Shown here: positions 7,956 through 16,657 of the stretch, in pieces
Layout of the letters: every line of letters begins with the position of its first letter
Numbering within the stretch: position 1 is the stretch's first letter
Assembly (NCBI GenBank): GCA_002798195.1
Contig: NWQM01000004.1
Coordinates: 186,001 to 250,000, forward strand
Direction of reading: 5' to 3'
DNA: 64,000 bases
Origin: Lysobacteraceae bacterium NML03-0222
GTDB lineage: Bacteria; Pseudomonadota; Gammaproteobacteria; Xanthomonadales; Xanthomonadaceae
The notes under the pieces: model-generated
Seen by the model: only the letters and a program-made list of their open reading frames with translations
The model's database searches: none
Told to the model about the DNA's origin: nothing
Program-made: the position numbers and the translations under genes

Positions 7956-9200
7956 TTACAGATTGCTGCGCGGCGGTGCCAACAGATTGCCGAACATCAA
8001 GCCGGCAATCAGCGCCAGCAGGATATTGAGTACCGCCATCAGTGCTGCCTGTCCGGCGCTGATATTTTGCTGCTGCATCAAATCTATCAGCCCCCGAAAA
8101 CTGACACTGCCCGGTACCAGCAGAATGATGCCGGGGACGCGAACCAGGGCACCGGGCCGGTTGCATAGCCGCGCATACAGATTGCCCAGCATGGTCAACG
8201 TCAGCGCACTCAAGAATACCCCGGCCACATTGCCAAGCGTCGTCCCGGCATAACGGGCGATCAAATATCCGGCAGCTGCGGACGCCATGACCAGCAGATA
8301 ATCGCGTCCTCCGGCACGAAAGGCCACGGCGAAAGCAAAACAGGAAAGCAAAAGCCCGACTGCTTCTACCCAGCCAGGCTGCGGACGCGCATATACCACC
8401 TGCGGCTTGATGCCGAGCATATTGGCCAATGTCAGCGCAATCATGGTGCCGATGGTCAACTTCAAAATAGTGCTGAGCGCACCGGCAAAACGCGCCACCC
8501 CAGCCCCCAGGTGTTGATTGGTCAGCTCGCTGATGGCATTGGTCAGCGCCATCCCCGGCAGCATGACGATGACCGCGGCAATAATCACGGTATTGAGATT
8601 GAGTGGTGCGACAAAACCTGCCACCAAAACAGCCAGGGTCGCCGCCAGCATTCCCGCCAGGGCTTCCACCGATTCACGCAATAACGGCAGGCGGCTGACG
8701 GCATAATCCAAAAGACCGATCAATAGCCCGGCAATACTGGCAACGGCAATATCCAGCCAGGGCAGGCGCAGCAGCATGGACACACCCCCGGCCACCAGCA
8801 CGAATGACAAAATCTGCATCAACTGCCAATGCAGGCGCGGCGGCTCGTCGAGTTTTTTCAAGGCGGCCTGACCTGCGGCCAAGTCAATCTTTCCGGCCAG
8901 CACATCCTCGGCTATGCGATCGGTCATGCTGAGTCTGGCCAAATCGACCTCACCCGGCGGCAGGCGAATCACCCGGGTCACATCATTGGCATCGGCATCG
9001 CCCAGGTCGCGGAAAGTCAGAATCATTCCGGTCGGATTGACCCAAGGCTGGCATTCCAGGTTGAGCCGCGTCGAAACCCCAAGCAGCGCGCCTTCAAGAC
9101 GCTGTGCGGTAGTGCCATAGGCATGCAGGCGTGCGGCAAGCTCGGCAACGAAATCAATCCGGTTACGGGCAGAAATTTTGGCAAGTGGCAGTTGTGGCAT
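7956..9200 (-). CDS. ThrE-family threonine/serine exporter (both domains fused)
   Basis: A 414-residue inner-membrane protein. The N-terminal soluble half (residues 1-135, RIDFVAELAARLHAYGTTAQRLE) is the ThrE-type cytosolic domain. It is followed by about ten hydrophobic segments organised as the ThrE and ThrE_2 membrane domains. Family members export threonine/serine or related small molecules; some gammaproteobacteria split the two halves into YjjP/YjjB, but here they are one chain. It is monocistronic, divergent from the mla operon and convergent with the H-NS-family gene. Substrate is inferred from family only. Confidence 0.85.
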   Translation of the reverse strand: MPQLPLAKISARNRIDFVAELAARLHAYGTTAQRLEGALLGVSTRLNLECQPWVNPTGMILTFRDLGDADANDVTRVIRLPPGEVDLARLSMTDRIAEDVLAGKIDLAAGQAALKKLDEPPRLHWQLMQILSFVLVAGGVSMLLRLPWLDIAVASIAGLLIGLLDYAVSRLPLLRESVEALAGMLAATLAVLVAGFVAPLNLNTVIIAAVIVMLPGMALTNAISELTNQHLGAGVARFAGALSTILKLTIGTMIALTLANMLGIKPQVVYARPQPGWVEAVGLLLSCFAFAVAFRAGGRDYLLVMASAAAGYLIARYAGTTLGNVAGVFLSALTLTMLGNLYARLCNRPGALVRVPGIILLVPGSVSFRGLIDLMQQQNISAGQAALMAVLNILLALIAGLMFGNLLAPPRSNL

Positions 9201-9309
9201 GACAAAAGCATGACATGGATAATCCTGACCGCAAGCGTCATTATCATGACCATTTCACACGCCCATCCCGAACAATCTCTAAGATGCGCGGCTCACGGAT
9301 TTTGCCTGC

Positions 9310-10419
9310 ATGACCCAACCTACCGCCCCGACCGCCGAACTGGATCTTGCCACCGGACAGCTCCGCCTGCATGGCAGCTGGACGCTGGCACGCGCCAGCA
9401 CGCTTGAAAAAGTCCTGGCGCAGGTGCAGGGCGAGGTCAAAACGATTGATGCGCGCGCTATCAGCGCACTGGACTCGCTGGGGGTTTTGCAGCTACAGCG
9501 TTTTGCCAGCCAGCGTCACCTGCAGCGCGAGCAGTTCCAGTTCCGTCATGAGCATGAACCGCTGATTGAAGCGATTGCCGAAGTCGCCCACGAGCGCCCC
9601 AACCCGAAGCGCGACCTGGGCTTCAAGGCGGCAATTGGCCGGCTTGGCTTTGCGGTCGTCGATAATTACCGCGAAATCATTGCCCTCATAGCGTTCTTTG
9701 GCGAAGTGATGGTCAAGCTGCTACGCCTTGTGCACCAGCCACGTCGCCTGCGCATCACCAGCATCGTGCATCACATGGAGCAGGTCGGGCTGGATGCGGT
9801 GCCGCTGGTGCTGCTACTGACTTATCTGGTGGGTGCGGTACTGGCATTTCTGGGCGCCAATATCCTGCAAGATTTTGGCGCCACCATTTTGGTGGTGGAT
9901 CTGGTGAATATCGCCTTCCTGCGCGAGTTTGGCGTACTTTTGACGGCCATCTTGCTGGCCGGACGTACCGCCAGTGCATTCACCGCACAAATTGGCGCGA
10001 TGGTCAGCCGTGAAGAAGTCGATGCCATCCGTACCTTGGGTCTGGACCCAATTGACCTGCTGGTGATTCCGCGGGTTCTGGCGCTGCTGCTGATGTTGCC
10101 CTTGCTCACCTTCCTGGCAATGATTGCCGGGCTGCTGGGCGGCCTGACCGTGGGCGCGGTCAGCCTGGATATCCCGCCGGTGGCCTATATCACCAAGATT
10201 TATGAGGGCATCGACATCGTCGATTTCTGGGTGGGCATGTCCAAGGCACCGGTTTTTGCATTGGTGATCGCCCTGATTGGCTGTCTGGAAGGCCTGCAAG
10301 TCACTGGCACCGCGCAGTCGGTGGGTGAACGCACCACTTCCAGCGTGGTGCAGACCATTTCACTGGTCATCATTTTCGATGCTTTCTTTGCGCTGTGGTT
10401 CATGCACATGGGCTGGTAA
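9310..10419 (+). CDS. mlaE: MlaE-family lipid ABC transporter permease with N-terminal STAS domain
   Basis: A 369-residue permease of the MCE/Mla phospholipid transport system. The N-terminal ~95 residues form a STAS-like domain (LRLHGSWTLARASTL...IDARAISALDSLGVLQLQ), a role played by the separate MlaB protein in E. coli. The MlaE permease domain follows (FFGEVMVKLLRLV; FLREFGVLLTAILLAGRTASAFTA; LGLDPIDLLVIPRVLALLL). It heads a four-gene operon with ATPase, MCE protein and lipoprotein. The transporter is expected in the inner membrane, maintaining outer-membrane lipid asymmetry. Confidence 0.92.
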   Translation: MTQPTAPTAELDLATGQLRLHGSWTLARASTLEKVLAQVQGEVKTIDARAISALDSLGVLQLQRFASQRHLQREQFQFRHEHEPLIEAIAEVAHERPNPKRDLGFKAAIGRLGFAVVDNYREIIALIAFFGEVMVKLLRLVHQPRRLRITSIVHHMEQVGLDAVPLVLLLTYLVGAVLAFLGANILQDFGATILVVDLVNIAFLREFGVLLTAILLAGRTASAFTAQIGAMVSREEVDAIRTLGLDPIDLLVIPRVLALLLMLPLLTFLAMIAGLLGGLTVGAVSLDIPPVAYITKIYEGIDIVDFWVGMSKAPVFALVIALIGCLEGLQVTGTAQSVGERTTSSVVQTISLVIIFDAFFALWFMHMGW

Positions 10420-10422
10420 AGG

Positions 10423-11238
10423 ATGGCGATGAATCAGGACTCCCATATCAACCATGATGCGCCCATCATTCAGGTGCGCGGCCTTGTCAACCGTTTTGGC
10501 ACACAAACCGTACATGATGGCCTGGATCTGGATGTTCGCCGCGGCGAAATTCTCGGCGTAGTCGGCGGCTCGGGCACCGGCAAGTCGGTGCTGATGCGCT
10601 CAATCATTGGCCTGCGTCGTCCCAATGCCGGCCACGTGGAAGTCATGGGCATTGATGCACTCTCGCCCAACGGCCACGACCGCCAGCAGGTCAAGCGCAA
10701 TACCGGCGTGCTGTTTCAGGATGGCGCGCTGTTTTCATCGCTCAGTGTCGGTGAAAACATCGAAGTCCCGATTCGCGAACACTACCCGCAACTGAGTAAT
10801 GAACTGCGCCGTGAGCTGGCGCTTTTGAAAACCAAACTCGCAGGTCTGCCTGCCGATGCCATCGACAAACTGCCTTCACAGCTTTCTGGCGGCATGCGCA
10901 AGCGTGCCGGACTTGCCCGCGCACTGGCGCTGGACCCGCCGCTGCTGTTTCTGGACGAGCCCACCGCCGGGCTTGATCCCATCGGCGCGGCAGCCTTTGA
11001 CAACCTGCTATTTACCCTCTCCCGTGCACTTGGGCTGACGGTATTTCTGATTACCCACGACCTCGACACGCTGTATGCCATCTGTGACCGCATTGCCGTG
11101 CTGGCTGAAAAGCGCGTGATCATCAATGCACCGCTGGCCGAGGTGGAGCAATTCGACCACCCCTGGGTACAGGAATATTTTCACGGCCCACGCGCCCGCG
11201 CCGCACAAGCCACTGCACAGCGCTCACACCGAGATTGA
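10423..11238 (+). CDS. mlaF: MlaF-family ABC transporter ATPase
   Basis: A 271-residue nucleotide-binding subunit energising the MlaE permease. Walker A GGSGTGKS, the Q-loop FQDGALFSSLSVGENIEVP, the ABC signature LSGGMRKRAGLARALA, Walker B LLFLDEPTAGLDP and the switch His in LITHDLDTL are all present. FSSLSVxENIxxP and SGGMRKRxxLARA are characteristic of MlaF. It starts 3 bp after mlaE and lies 2 bp before mlaD, so the genes are tightly coupled. An alternative in-frame ATG is two codons downstream (10429). Confidence 0.95.
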   Translation: MAMNQDSHINHDAPIIQVRGLVNRFGTQTVHDGLDLDVRRGEILGVVGGSGTGKSVLMRSIIGLRRPNAGHVEVMGIDALSPNGHDRQQVKRNTGVLFQDGALFSSLSVGENIEVPIREHYPQLSNELRRELALLKTKLAGLPADAIDKLPSQLSGGMRKRAGLARALALDPPLLFLDEPTAGLDPIGAAAFDNLLFTLSRALGLTVFLITHDLDTLYAICDRIAVLAEKRVIINAPLAEVEQFDHPWVQEYFHGPRARAAQATAQRSHRD

Positions 11239-11240
11239 TT

Positions 11241-12167
11241 ATGGAAACCCGCGCCAATTACGTCCTGATAGGCAGCTTCACCATTTTGGTCATGGCCTTT
11301 TTGTTCGGCTTCATCCTGTGGGCGGCCAAATATTCATCCGACGCCACCTGGGACCGCTATCAGGTGATATTCAATGAACCGGTGACTGGCCTGAGCGAAG
11401 GCAGCAGCGTGCAATACAACGGCATCTCGGTCGGCACGGTCGAGCAGCTCAAACTTGACCCCAACGACCCGCGCCGGGTGGTGGCACAGCTCAAGCTCAA
11501 GGACGAGGCGCCGGTGAAGGTCGATACCCGCGCCAAGATGTCGCAGTCCGGCATTGCCGGCAGCCCGTTCATCCAGCTCACTGGCGGCAGCCCCAGCGCG
11601 CCACGGCTGGTGGCCGACAAGCGCAATGAAATCCCGGTGATTCTGACCGAACCTTCTGCCCTGCAAAACATCGCCGATACCGCCAATATGCTGGTGGCGC
11701 GACTGGACAAGGCGCTTAGTGAAGACAACATCGCGCGCATCTCCGAAACGCTGGAGAACCTGCGCGCCACCACTGCCAGCATCAGCGATCAGCGTGGTGA
11801 CATCGAGAAGCTCATCAGCAATGCACGGCTGGCCAGTGACGATCTGCGCACCATGCTGGCGCAGGTCAATGGCTCGGTACAGAAGGTTGATCGCGAAGTG
11901 CTGGCACGGCTGCCTACCACCATGGACAAACTCGATGCTGCCATCGCTTCGTTCGAGGCTGCCGGCAACAACGCCAATGCGCTGGTCTCGGAAAACCGCG
12001 CGCCGATCAACCAGTTCACCCGCGACGGCCTGCAACAGCTTGGCCCCACCCTGGGTGAGCTGCGCATGTTGATGCGCGATTTGCGGCAAATCACCGACCG
12101 GCTGGACAGCAACCCGGCAGGCTATCTGCTGGGTCGTGAGCAACCCAAGGAGTTCACCCCGAAATGA
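11241..12167 (+). CDS. mlaD: MCE-domain lipid-binding protein, MlaD-like
   Basis: A 308-residue membrane-anchored MCE protein, the periplasmic lipid-carrying subunit of the Mla transporter. One N-terminal transmembrane helix (YVLIGSFTILVMAFLFGFILW) is followed by a single MCE domain (VTGLSEGSSVQYNGISVGTVEQL...PIRA-like TRAKMSQSGIAGSPFIQLTGG) and a long helical C-terminal region rich in heptad-like segments (residues 150-300). The longer helical tail distinguishes it from the short E. coli MlaD and resembles PqiB/YebT-type or plant TGD2-type proteins. ATG at 11241 is preferred over an in-frame TTG at 11235. Confidence 0.92.
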   Translation: METRANYVLIGSFTILVMAFLFGFILWAAKYSSDATWDRYQVIFNEPVTGLSEGSSVQYNGISVGTVEQLKLDPNDPRRVVAQLKLKDEAPVKVDTRAKMSQSGIAGSPFIQLTGGSPSAPRLVADKRNEIPVILTEPSALQNIADTANMLVARLDKALSEDNIARISETLENLRATTASISDQRGDIEKLISNARLASDDLRTMLAQVNGSVQKVDREVLARLPTTMDKLDAAIASFEAAGNNANALVSENRAPINQFTRDGLQQLGPTLGELRMLMRDLRQITDRLDSNPAGYLLGREQPKEFTPK

Positions 12168-12781
12168 GCATCTCAATCCCTGCACGCGCACTGCCGCTGC
12201 TATTGCTGGCGGCGCTGACTGGCTGTGGCGTCGTCCCCAAGAAAACCCAAATCAGCATCCATGATCCGCAGCCTGTGGTGCAATCGGATCCGGCCTGGCC
12301 GCAAGTGGCAACCCAGCTGGTGGTACAGCGCCCGCTCGCCAGCCGCATACTCGATGGCAATCGCATCGTGGTGCGCCCGCAGCCGGGCGAGCTGCAGGTG
12401 TATCAGGGCGCAAGCTGGGTGCAGCCTGCCCCGGAAATGCTGCAAACCGCCCTGGTACGCACCTTGGCGCACAGCGGCAAGCTTGACGGCGTGGCGCGGC
12501 GCGGTGGCGGCATCATCGGCCAATACGAGCTGGCACTGGAGCTGCACCGCTTTGATGCCGATTACAGCGGCGGCGGCAAGCCCAACACCGTGCTGGAAGT
12601 CTCGGCACAGCTGATCCGTACCGACCGCAACCAAATCGTTGCCCACCGGGTGTTTCAGGCCAGCATCCTGGCAAACGGCATGAGTGCCCATGATGTCTCG
12701 GATGCCTTCGAGCAGGCGCTTTCCAAAGTGAGCCTTGAGATTTCCGGCTGGTCGCTGCAAACCCTGCATCGCCAACCCTGA
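12164..12781 (+). CDS. ABC-type transport auxiliary lipoprotein (PqiC-like)
   Basis: A 205-residue outer-membrane lipoprotein with signal peptide and lipobox LTGCG around residue 22. The mature part has the ABC-transport-auxiliary fold pattern, including the IVVRPQPGELQVYQGASWVQPAPEMLQTALV segment with its conserved YxxxxW motif. In MCE systems such lipoproteins (PqiC type) are thought to dock the MCE channel to the outer membrane. The gene overlaps mlaD by 4 bp, so it belongs to the same operon; no separate mlaC-like gene is present here. Confidence 0.85.
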   Translation: MSISIPARALPLLLLAALTGCGVVPKKTQISIHDPQPVVQSDPAWPQVATQLVVQRPLASRILDGNRIVVRPQPGELQVYQGASWVQPAPEMLQTALVRTLAHSGKLDGVARRGGGIIGQYELALELHRFDADYSGGGKPNTVLEVSAQLIRTDRNQIVAHRVFQASILANGMSAHDVSDAFEQALSKVSLEISGWSLQTLHRQP

Positions 12782-12836
12782 TTTGCCCAGCAGCCACCAA
12801 AACCGGACAATTCGCGCCTGTATCGAAGGAGCCACG

Positions 12837-14462
12837 ATGGAACACATCCAGCCAGAAATCGAACGCGACGTGATGGAATATGACGTCGTCACCGTCGGCG
12901 CCGGCCCTGCCGGGCTTGCCTTTGCCATTCGCCTGAAGCAGCTGAACCCGGAGCTTTCGGTGTGCATCATCGAAAAAGGCAGCACCGTGGGCGCGCACAT
13001 CCTCTCCGGCGCAGTGATTGAGCCCGAGCCGCTGGATGCGCTCCTGCCCGGCTGGCGCGACAACCCGCCGCCGGTATGCGTACCTGCCCACGAGGACGAA
13101 TTCTGGTTGCTGTCGAAAGCTGGCCAGCGCAAGCTGCCGCTGCCGCCGGGCATGAACAACCACGGCAATTTCATCGTTTCGCTCGGCGGCCTGTGCGCCT
13201 GGCTAGCGCCACAGGCCGAGGCTCTGGGTGTGGAAATTTTCCCCGGCTTTGCCGCTGCCGAAACCCTGCACGATGACAGCGGCCGCGTCATTGGCGTGCG
13301 TATTGGCGACATGGGCGTAGCCAAGGATGGTACGCCCAAGGATAGTTACACCCCCGGCCTCGACATCCACGCCAAGGTCACGGTGCTGGCCGAAGGGGCA
13401 CGCGGGCATCTCACCAAGCGGCTTGTCAAGCGTTTTGCACTGGACAAGAACAGCGACCCGCAGAGCTATTCCATCGGCATCAAGGAGCTGTGGCAGGTCG
13501 ATGCCGCGCGCGTCAGCCCCGGCAAAATCGTGCATACCCTGGGCTGGCCGGCGGACAACCACACCTATGGCGGCAGCTTCCTGTACCACCTCGAAGGCGG
13601 CCGCGTGGCGCTGGGCTATGTCAGCGGGCTGGATTACCGTGACCCGAATTACCAGCCCTGGGAAGCCTTCCAGCAGTGGAAAGCACACCCGATGATTGCC
13701 CCCTTGCTCGAAGGCGGCAGTATCGTTTCCGCCGGCGCCCGCGCCATCGTCACTGGCGGCTACCAATCGTTGCCGAAGGTGGAAATGCCCGGCGCCCTGC
13801 TGATTGGCGATACTGCAGGTCTTCTCAATGTGCCCAAGATCAAGGGCACCCATCAGGCGATTCGCAGCGGCATGCTGGCTGCCGAGCATCTGGCCGCCCA
13901 GGCGCTTTCCAGTGAGGGCTTTGATGCCCGCCTGCGCGACTCGGCGGTGATGAGCGAGCTGAAAAAAGTGCGCAATATCAAACCCGGCTTCAAGAAAGGC
14001 CTGTGGTTTGGCATGCTCAATGCCGCCTGGGAAACCGCCACCGGCGGCGCCTCGCCGTGGACCTTGCAGCAAAAAGCCGATTACAGCGCCACCGAGCGCC
14101 TTGGCAGTGCCCAGCCCGAGCGCGATTATCTGCCGCGCACACTGGCGCCGCGTGACCGTCTGCAAGGGGTGTTCTTTGCCGCCACCTCGCATGATGAAGA
14201 CCAGCCGGTGCATCTGAAGGTGGCCGATACCAATATCTGCGCCACCCGCTGCGTGGAGGAATACGGCAATCCCTGCACCCGCTTCTGCCCGGCGGCCGTT
14301 TACGAGATGGTCGAGGACGCCAGCCAGCCGCATGGCAAACGCCTGCAAATCAATGCCGCCAACTGCGTGCACTGCAAGACCTGCGACATCAAGGACCCGT
14401 ACCAAATCATTGATTGGGTCACGCCCGAAGGCGGCAGCGGCCCGAACTACCAGAACATGTGA
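12837..14462 (+). CDS. Electron transfer flavoprotein-ubiquinone oxidoreductase
   Basis: A 541-residue membrane-associated iron-sulfur flavoprotein moving electrons from ETF (fatty acid and amino acid oxidation) to ubiquinone. N-terminal FAD-binding VVTVGAGPAGLAFAIRL (GxGxxG), central ETF-QO domain with HTLGWPADNHTYGGSFLYHL, and a C-terminal 4Fe-4S cluster motif with four cysteines (NCVHCKTCDIKDPYQIIDWVTPEGG). The ATG at 12837 follows a GAAGGAG ribosome binding site. The ETF subunits are not in this window. The stop overlaps the next start (TGATG). Confidence 0.96.
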   Translation: MEHIQPEIERDVMEYDVVTVGAGPAGLAFAIRLKQLNPELSVCIIEKGSTVGAHILSGAVIEPEPLDALLPGWRDNPPPVCVPAHEDEFWLLSKAGQRKLPLPPGMNNHGNFIVSLGGLCAWLAPQAEALGVEIFPGFAAAETLHDDSGRVIGVRIGDMGVAKDGTPKDSYTPGLDIHAKVTVLAEGARGHLTKRLVKRFALDKNSDPQSYSIGIKELWQVDAARVSPGKIVHTLGWPADNHTYGGSFLYHLEGGRVALGYVSGLDYRDPNYQPWEAFQQWKAHPMIAPLLEGGSIVSAGARAIVTGGYQSLPKVEMPGALLIGDTAGLLNVPKIKGTHQAIRSGMLAAEHLAAQALSSEGFDARLRDSAVMSELKKVRNIKPGFKKGLWFGMLNAAWETATGGASPWTLQQKADYSATERLGSAQPERDYLPRTLAPRDRLQGVFFAATSHDEDQPVHLKVADTNICATRCVEEYGNPCTRFCPAAVYEMVEDASQPHGKRLQINAANCVHCKTCDIKDPYQIIDWVTPEGGSGPNYQNM

Positions 14463-16510
14463 TGAGCAGTACGCAGGCGAAAACTGCTGGCGCTGATGCG
14501 GCATTTCGCCTGCTGCGCACCGCATTTCGCCTGCTGCCGCTGTCCGAGCCACGCCGCGATGCCCTGCGGCAATGGTTTTTGCAGCACTTCCCCAAAATCC
14601 GCCCAGCCAGCAAGCCGCTGGTTATCGGCACTGCGCCGCACCACCGCCGCGCCCTGCAAGCGGCCTCCGGCCGGGCACTGGGTTACCGGGAGGACAGCCC
14701 GCCCACACTGCCCGCCACACTGCCGGCGCGACTGGTCGCGTTTTACCTGCCGCAATATCACCCGCTGGCCGAAAACGATGCCGCCTGGGGCGAGGGCTAT
14801 ACCGAGTGGCGCGCCGTCAGCCGCGCCCTGCCGCAGTTTGAAGGCCATGCCCAGCCGCGCCTGCCCGGCGCCCTGGGCTTTTACGACCTGCGCCTGCCCG
14901 ATGTGCTGCGCCAGCAGGCAGCACTTGCCAAACGCTATGGCATCAGCGCGTTTTGCAGTTATTTCTACTGGTTTCATGGCCGCACCGTGCTGGAAACCCC
15001 GCTGCGTCACTGGCTGCACAACCCGGACATCGATTTTCCGCTATGCCTGTGCTGGGCCAACGAACCATGGACACGCACCTGGGATGGCAGCGCCGAGAAT
15101 GTGCTGATTGCCCAGGCGCATGATGCCGAGGATGACCTGGCCTTTATCGCCCATGTGGCCGACTATCTGCGTGATACCCGCTATCTGCGCGTCGATGGCA
15201 AGCCCATATTGTTGGTCTATCGTCCCGGCAAGCTGCCCGATGCGCGCGCCACGGCCGAGCGCTGGCGACGCTGGTGTCGCGATAACGGCATTGGCGAAAT
15301 TTATCTGGCCTATACCCAATCCTTTGAACGCCCCGACCCGCGTGATATCGGCTTTGATGCGGCAGTGGAGTTTCCGCCCAATCTGGCACCGGCCACCGAT
15401 TTGACTACTGCGCATCATGCACTGAACCCGGCCTACCAGGGCACACTGCTGGACTGGCGTGATCTGCCAGCGCATTACCTTGGCAAAGCGGCCAGCCCCT
15501 ATCCGCTGCATCGCGCGGTGAACTGTGGCTGGGACAACGAGCCACGCCGTCCGGGGCGCGGCCGCACCTGGCTGCATGCCGCCCCGCGCCGCTACCGCGA
15601 CTGGCTGCGCGCCGCCATCGCGCTATCGACAAATAATTCGCCAGAGCCGCCACTGCTGTTCATCAATGCCTGGAATGAGTGGGGTGAAGGCGCGCTACTG
15701 GAGCCAGACAGCCGCCTGGGACACGCCTGGCTCGCCGCCACCGCTGAGGCGCTGCACCCACCGCCGCCCAAGCCTGCCCGCCCCTGTGTGCTGATTCATG
15801 CCTACTACCCGGAAGTGCTGGAAGAAATACTGCACGCCGTGCAGCAAAGCGGCCAACAGCCACGGCTTGTCATCACAACCGTGCCGGAAAAATCCCAAGC
15901 CGTCCGGCATGTTCTGGCAGGGCTTGGCATGCAAGCCGAAGTCCATACGGCCGAAAACCGTGGCCGCGACATCCTGCCCTTCCTGCACCTTGCCAACCAG
16001 TTGCTGGACGAAGGCGAGGACGTGCTGCTGAAACTGCATACCAAACGCTCCACCCATCGCGGCGATGGCGATGCCTGGCGACGCGAACTCACCGATACGC
16101 TGCTGGGCGAAAACAGCGCCGCCATCCTGGCTGCCTTCGAAGCCGATCCCAAGCTCGGTCTGGTCGCCCCGGCTCACCACCTGCAGCCGATGCACTATTA
16201 CTGGGGCGCGAACGCGACCAATGTCGATTACCTGTGTCGCCGCCTCGGGCTTGCCAGCGCCGATACCGAAAACGAACTATTCGCCGCTGGCAGCATGTAC
16301 TGGCTGCGGCTGGAAGCCCTGCGCCCACTGCTCGATGCCCATCTTGAGGAATGGGAGTTCGAAGCCGAAGCCGGACAAGTCGATGGCACCCTGGCACATG
16401 CCATCGAACGCATCGTACTCAAAAGCGTCCACGCCGCCGGTTACAGCCACCGCGCTTGGTCTGAAGATAGCCCGCACAAAACCCCCTACCGCTACGCCCG
16501 GCGTGATTGA
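14462..16510 (+). CDS. WbsX-like / RgpF-like two-domain glycan biosynthesis protein
   Basis: A 682-residue protein in two parts. Residues about 85-440 match the glycosyltransferase WbsX-like family (VAFYLPQYHPLAENDAAWGEGYTEW, CSYFYWFHGRTVLE, CWANEPWTRTWDG, FINAWNEWGEGALLEPD), a TIM-barrel-like domain common in O-antigen and capsule clusters. Residues about 450-660 resemble the rhamnan synthesis RgpF domain (HAYYPEVLEEI, ENRGRDILPFL, LKLHTKRSTH, GSMYWLRLEAL). It probably acts in assembling a surface polysaccharide. It sits outside any visible polysaccharide cluster and overlaps the ETF-QO stop codon. No signal peptide is evident. Confidence 0.82.
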   Translation: MSSTQAKTAGADAAFRLLRTAFRLLPLSEPRRDALRQWFLQHFPKIRPASKPLVIGTAPHHRRALQAASGRALGYREDSPPTLPATLPARLVAFYLPQYHPLAENDAAWGEGYTEWRAVSRALPQFEGHAQPRLPGALGFYDLRLPDVLRQQAALAKRYGISAFCSYFYWFHGRTVLETPLRHWLHNPDIDFPLCLCWANEPWTRTWDGSAENVLIAQAHDAEDDLAFIAHVADYLRDTRYLRVDGKPILLVYRPGKLPDARATAERWRRWCRDNGIGEIYLAYTQSFERPDPRDIGFDAAVEFPPNLAPATDLTTAHHALNPAYQGTLLDWRDLPAHYLGKAASPYPLHRAVNCGWDNEPRRPGRGRTWLHAAPRRYRDWLRAAIALSTNNSPEPPLLFINAWNEWGEGALLEPDSRLGHAWLAATAEALHPPPPKPARPCVLIHAYYPEVLEEILHAVQQSGQQPRLVITTVPEKSQAVRHVLAGLGMQAEVHTAENRGRDILPFLHLANQLLDEGEDVLLKLHTKRSTHRGDGDAWRRELTDTLLGENSAAILAAFEADPKLGLVAPAHHLQPMHYYWGANATNVDYLCRRLGLASADTENELFAAGSMYWLRLEALRPLLDAHLEEWEFEAEAGQVDGTLAHAIERIVLKSVHAAGYSHRAWSEDSPHKTPYRYARRD

Positions 16511-16657
16511 ACCCTTCCCTTGCCCAACTGACATCATGCGCTCTGCGTGCTTCTTATTCGCCCCCTGCCACCGCCCTTCAAGCTGGCACCGCGAACCTGA
16601 CAAGGACAGTAGCTTGATCGGCCCGGATCAACCCACAAGCGGGGAGGCAGAGTCAAC

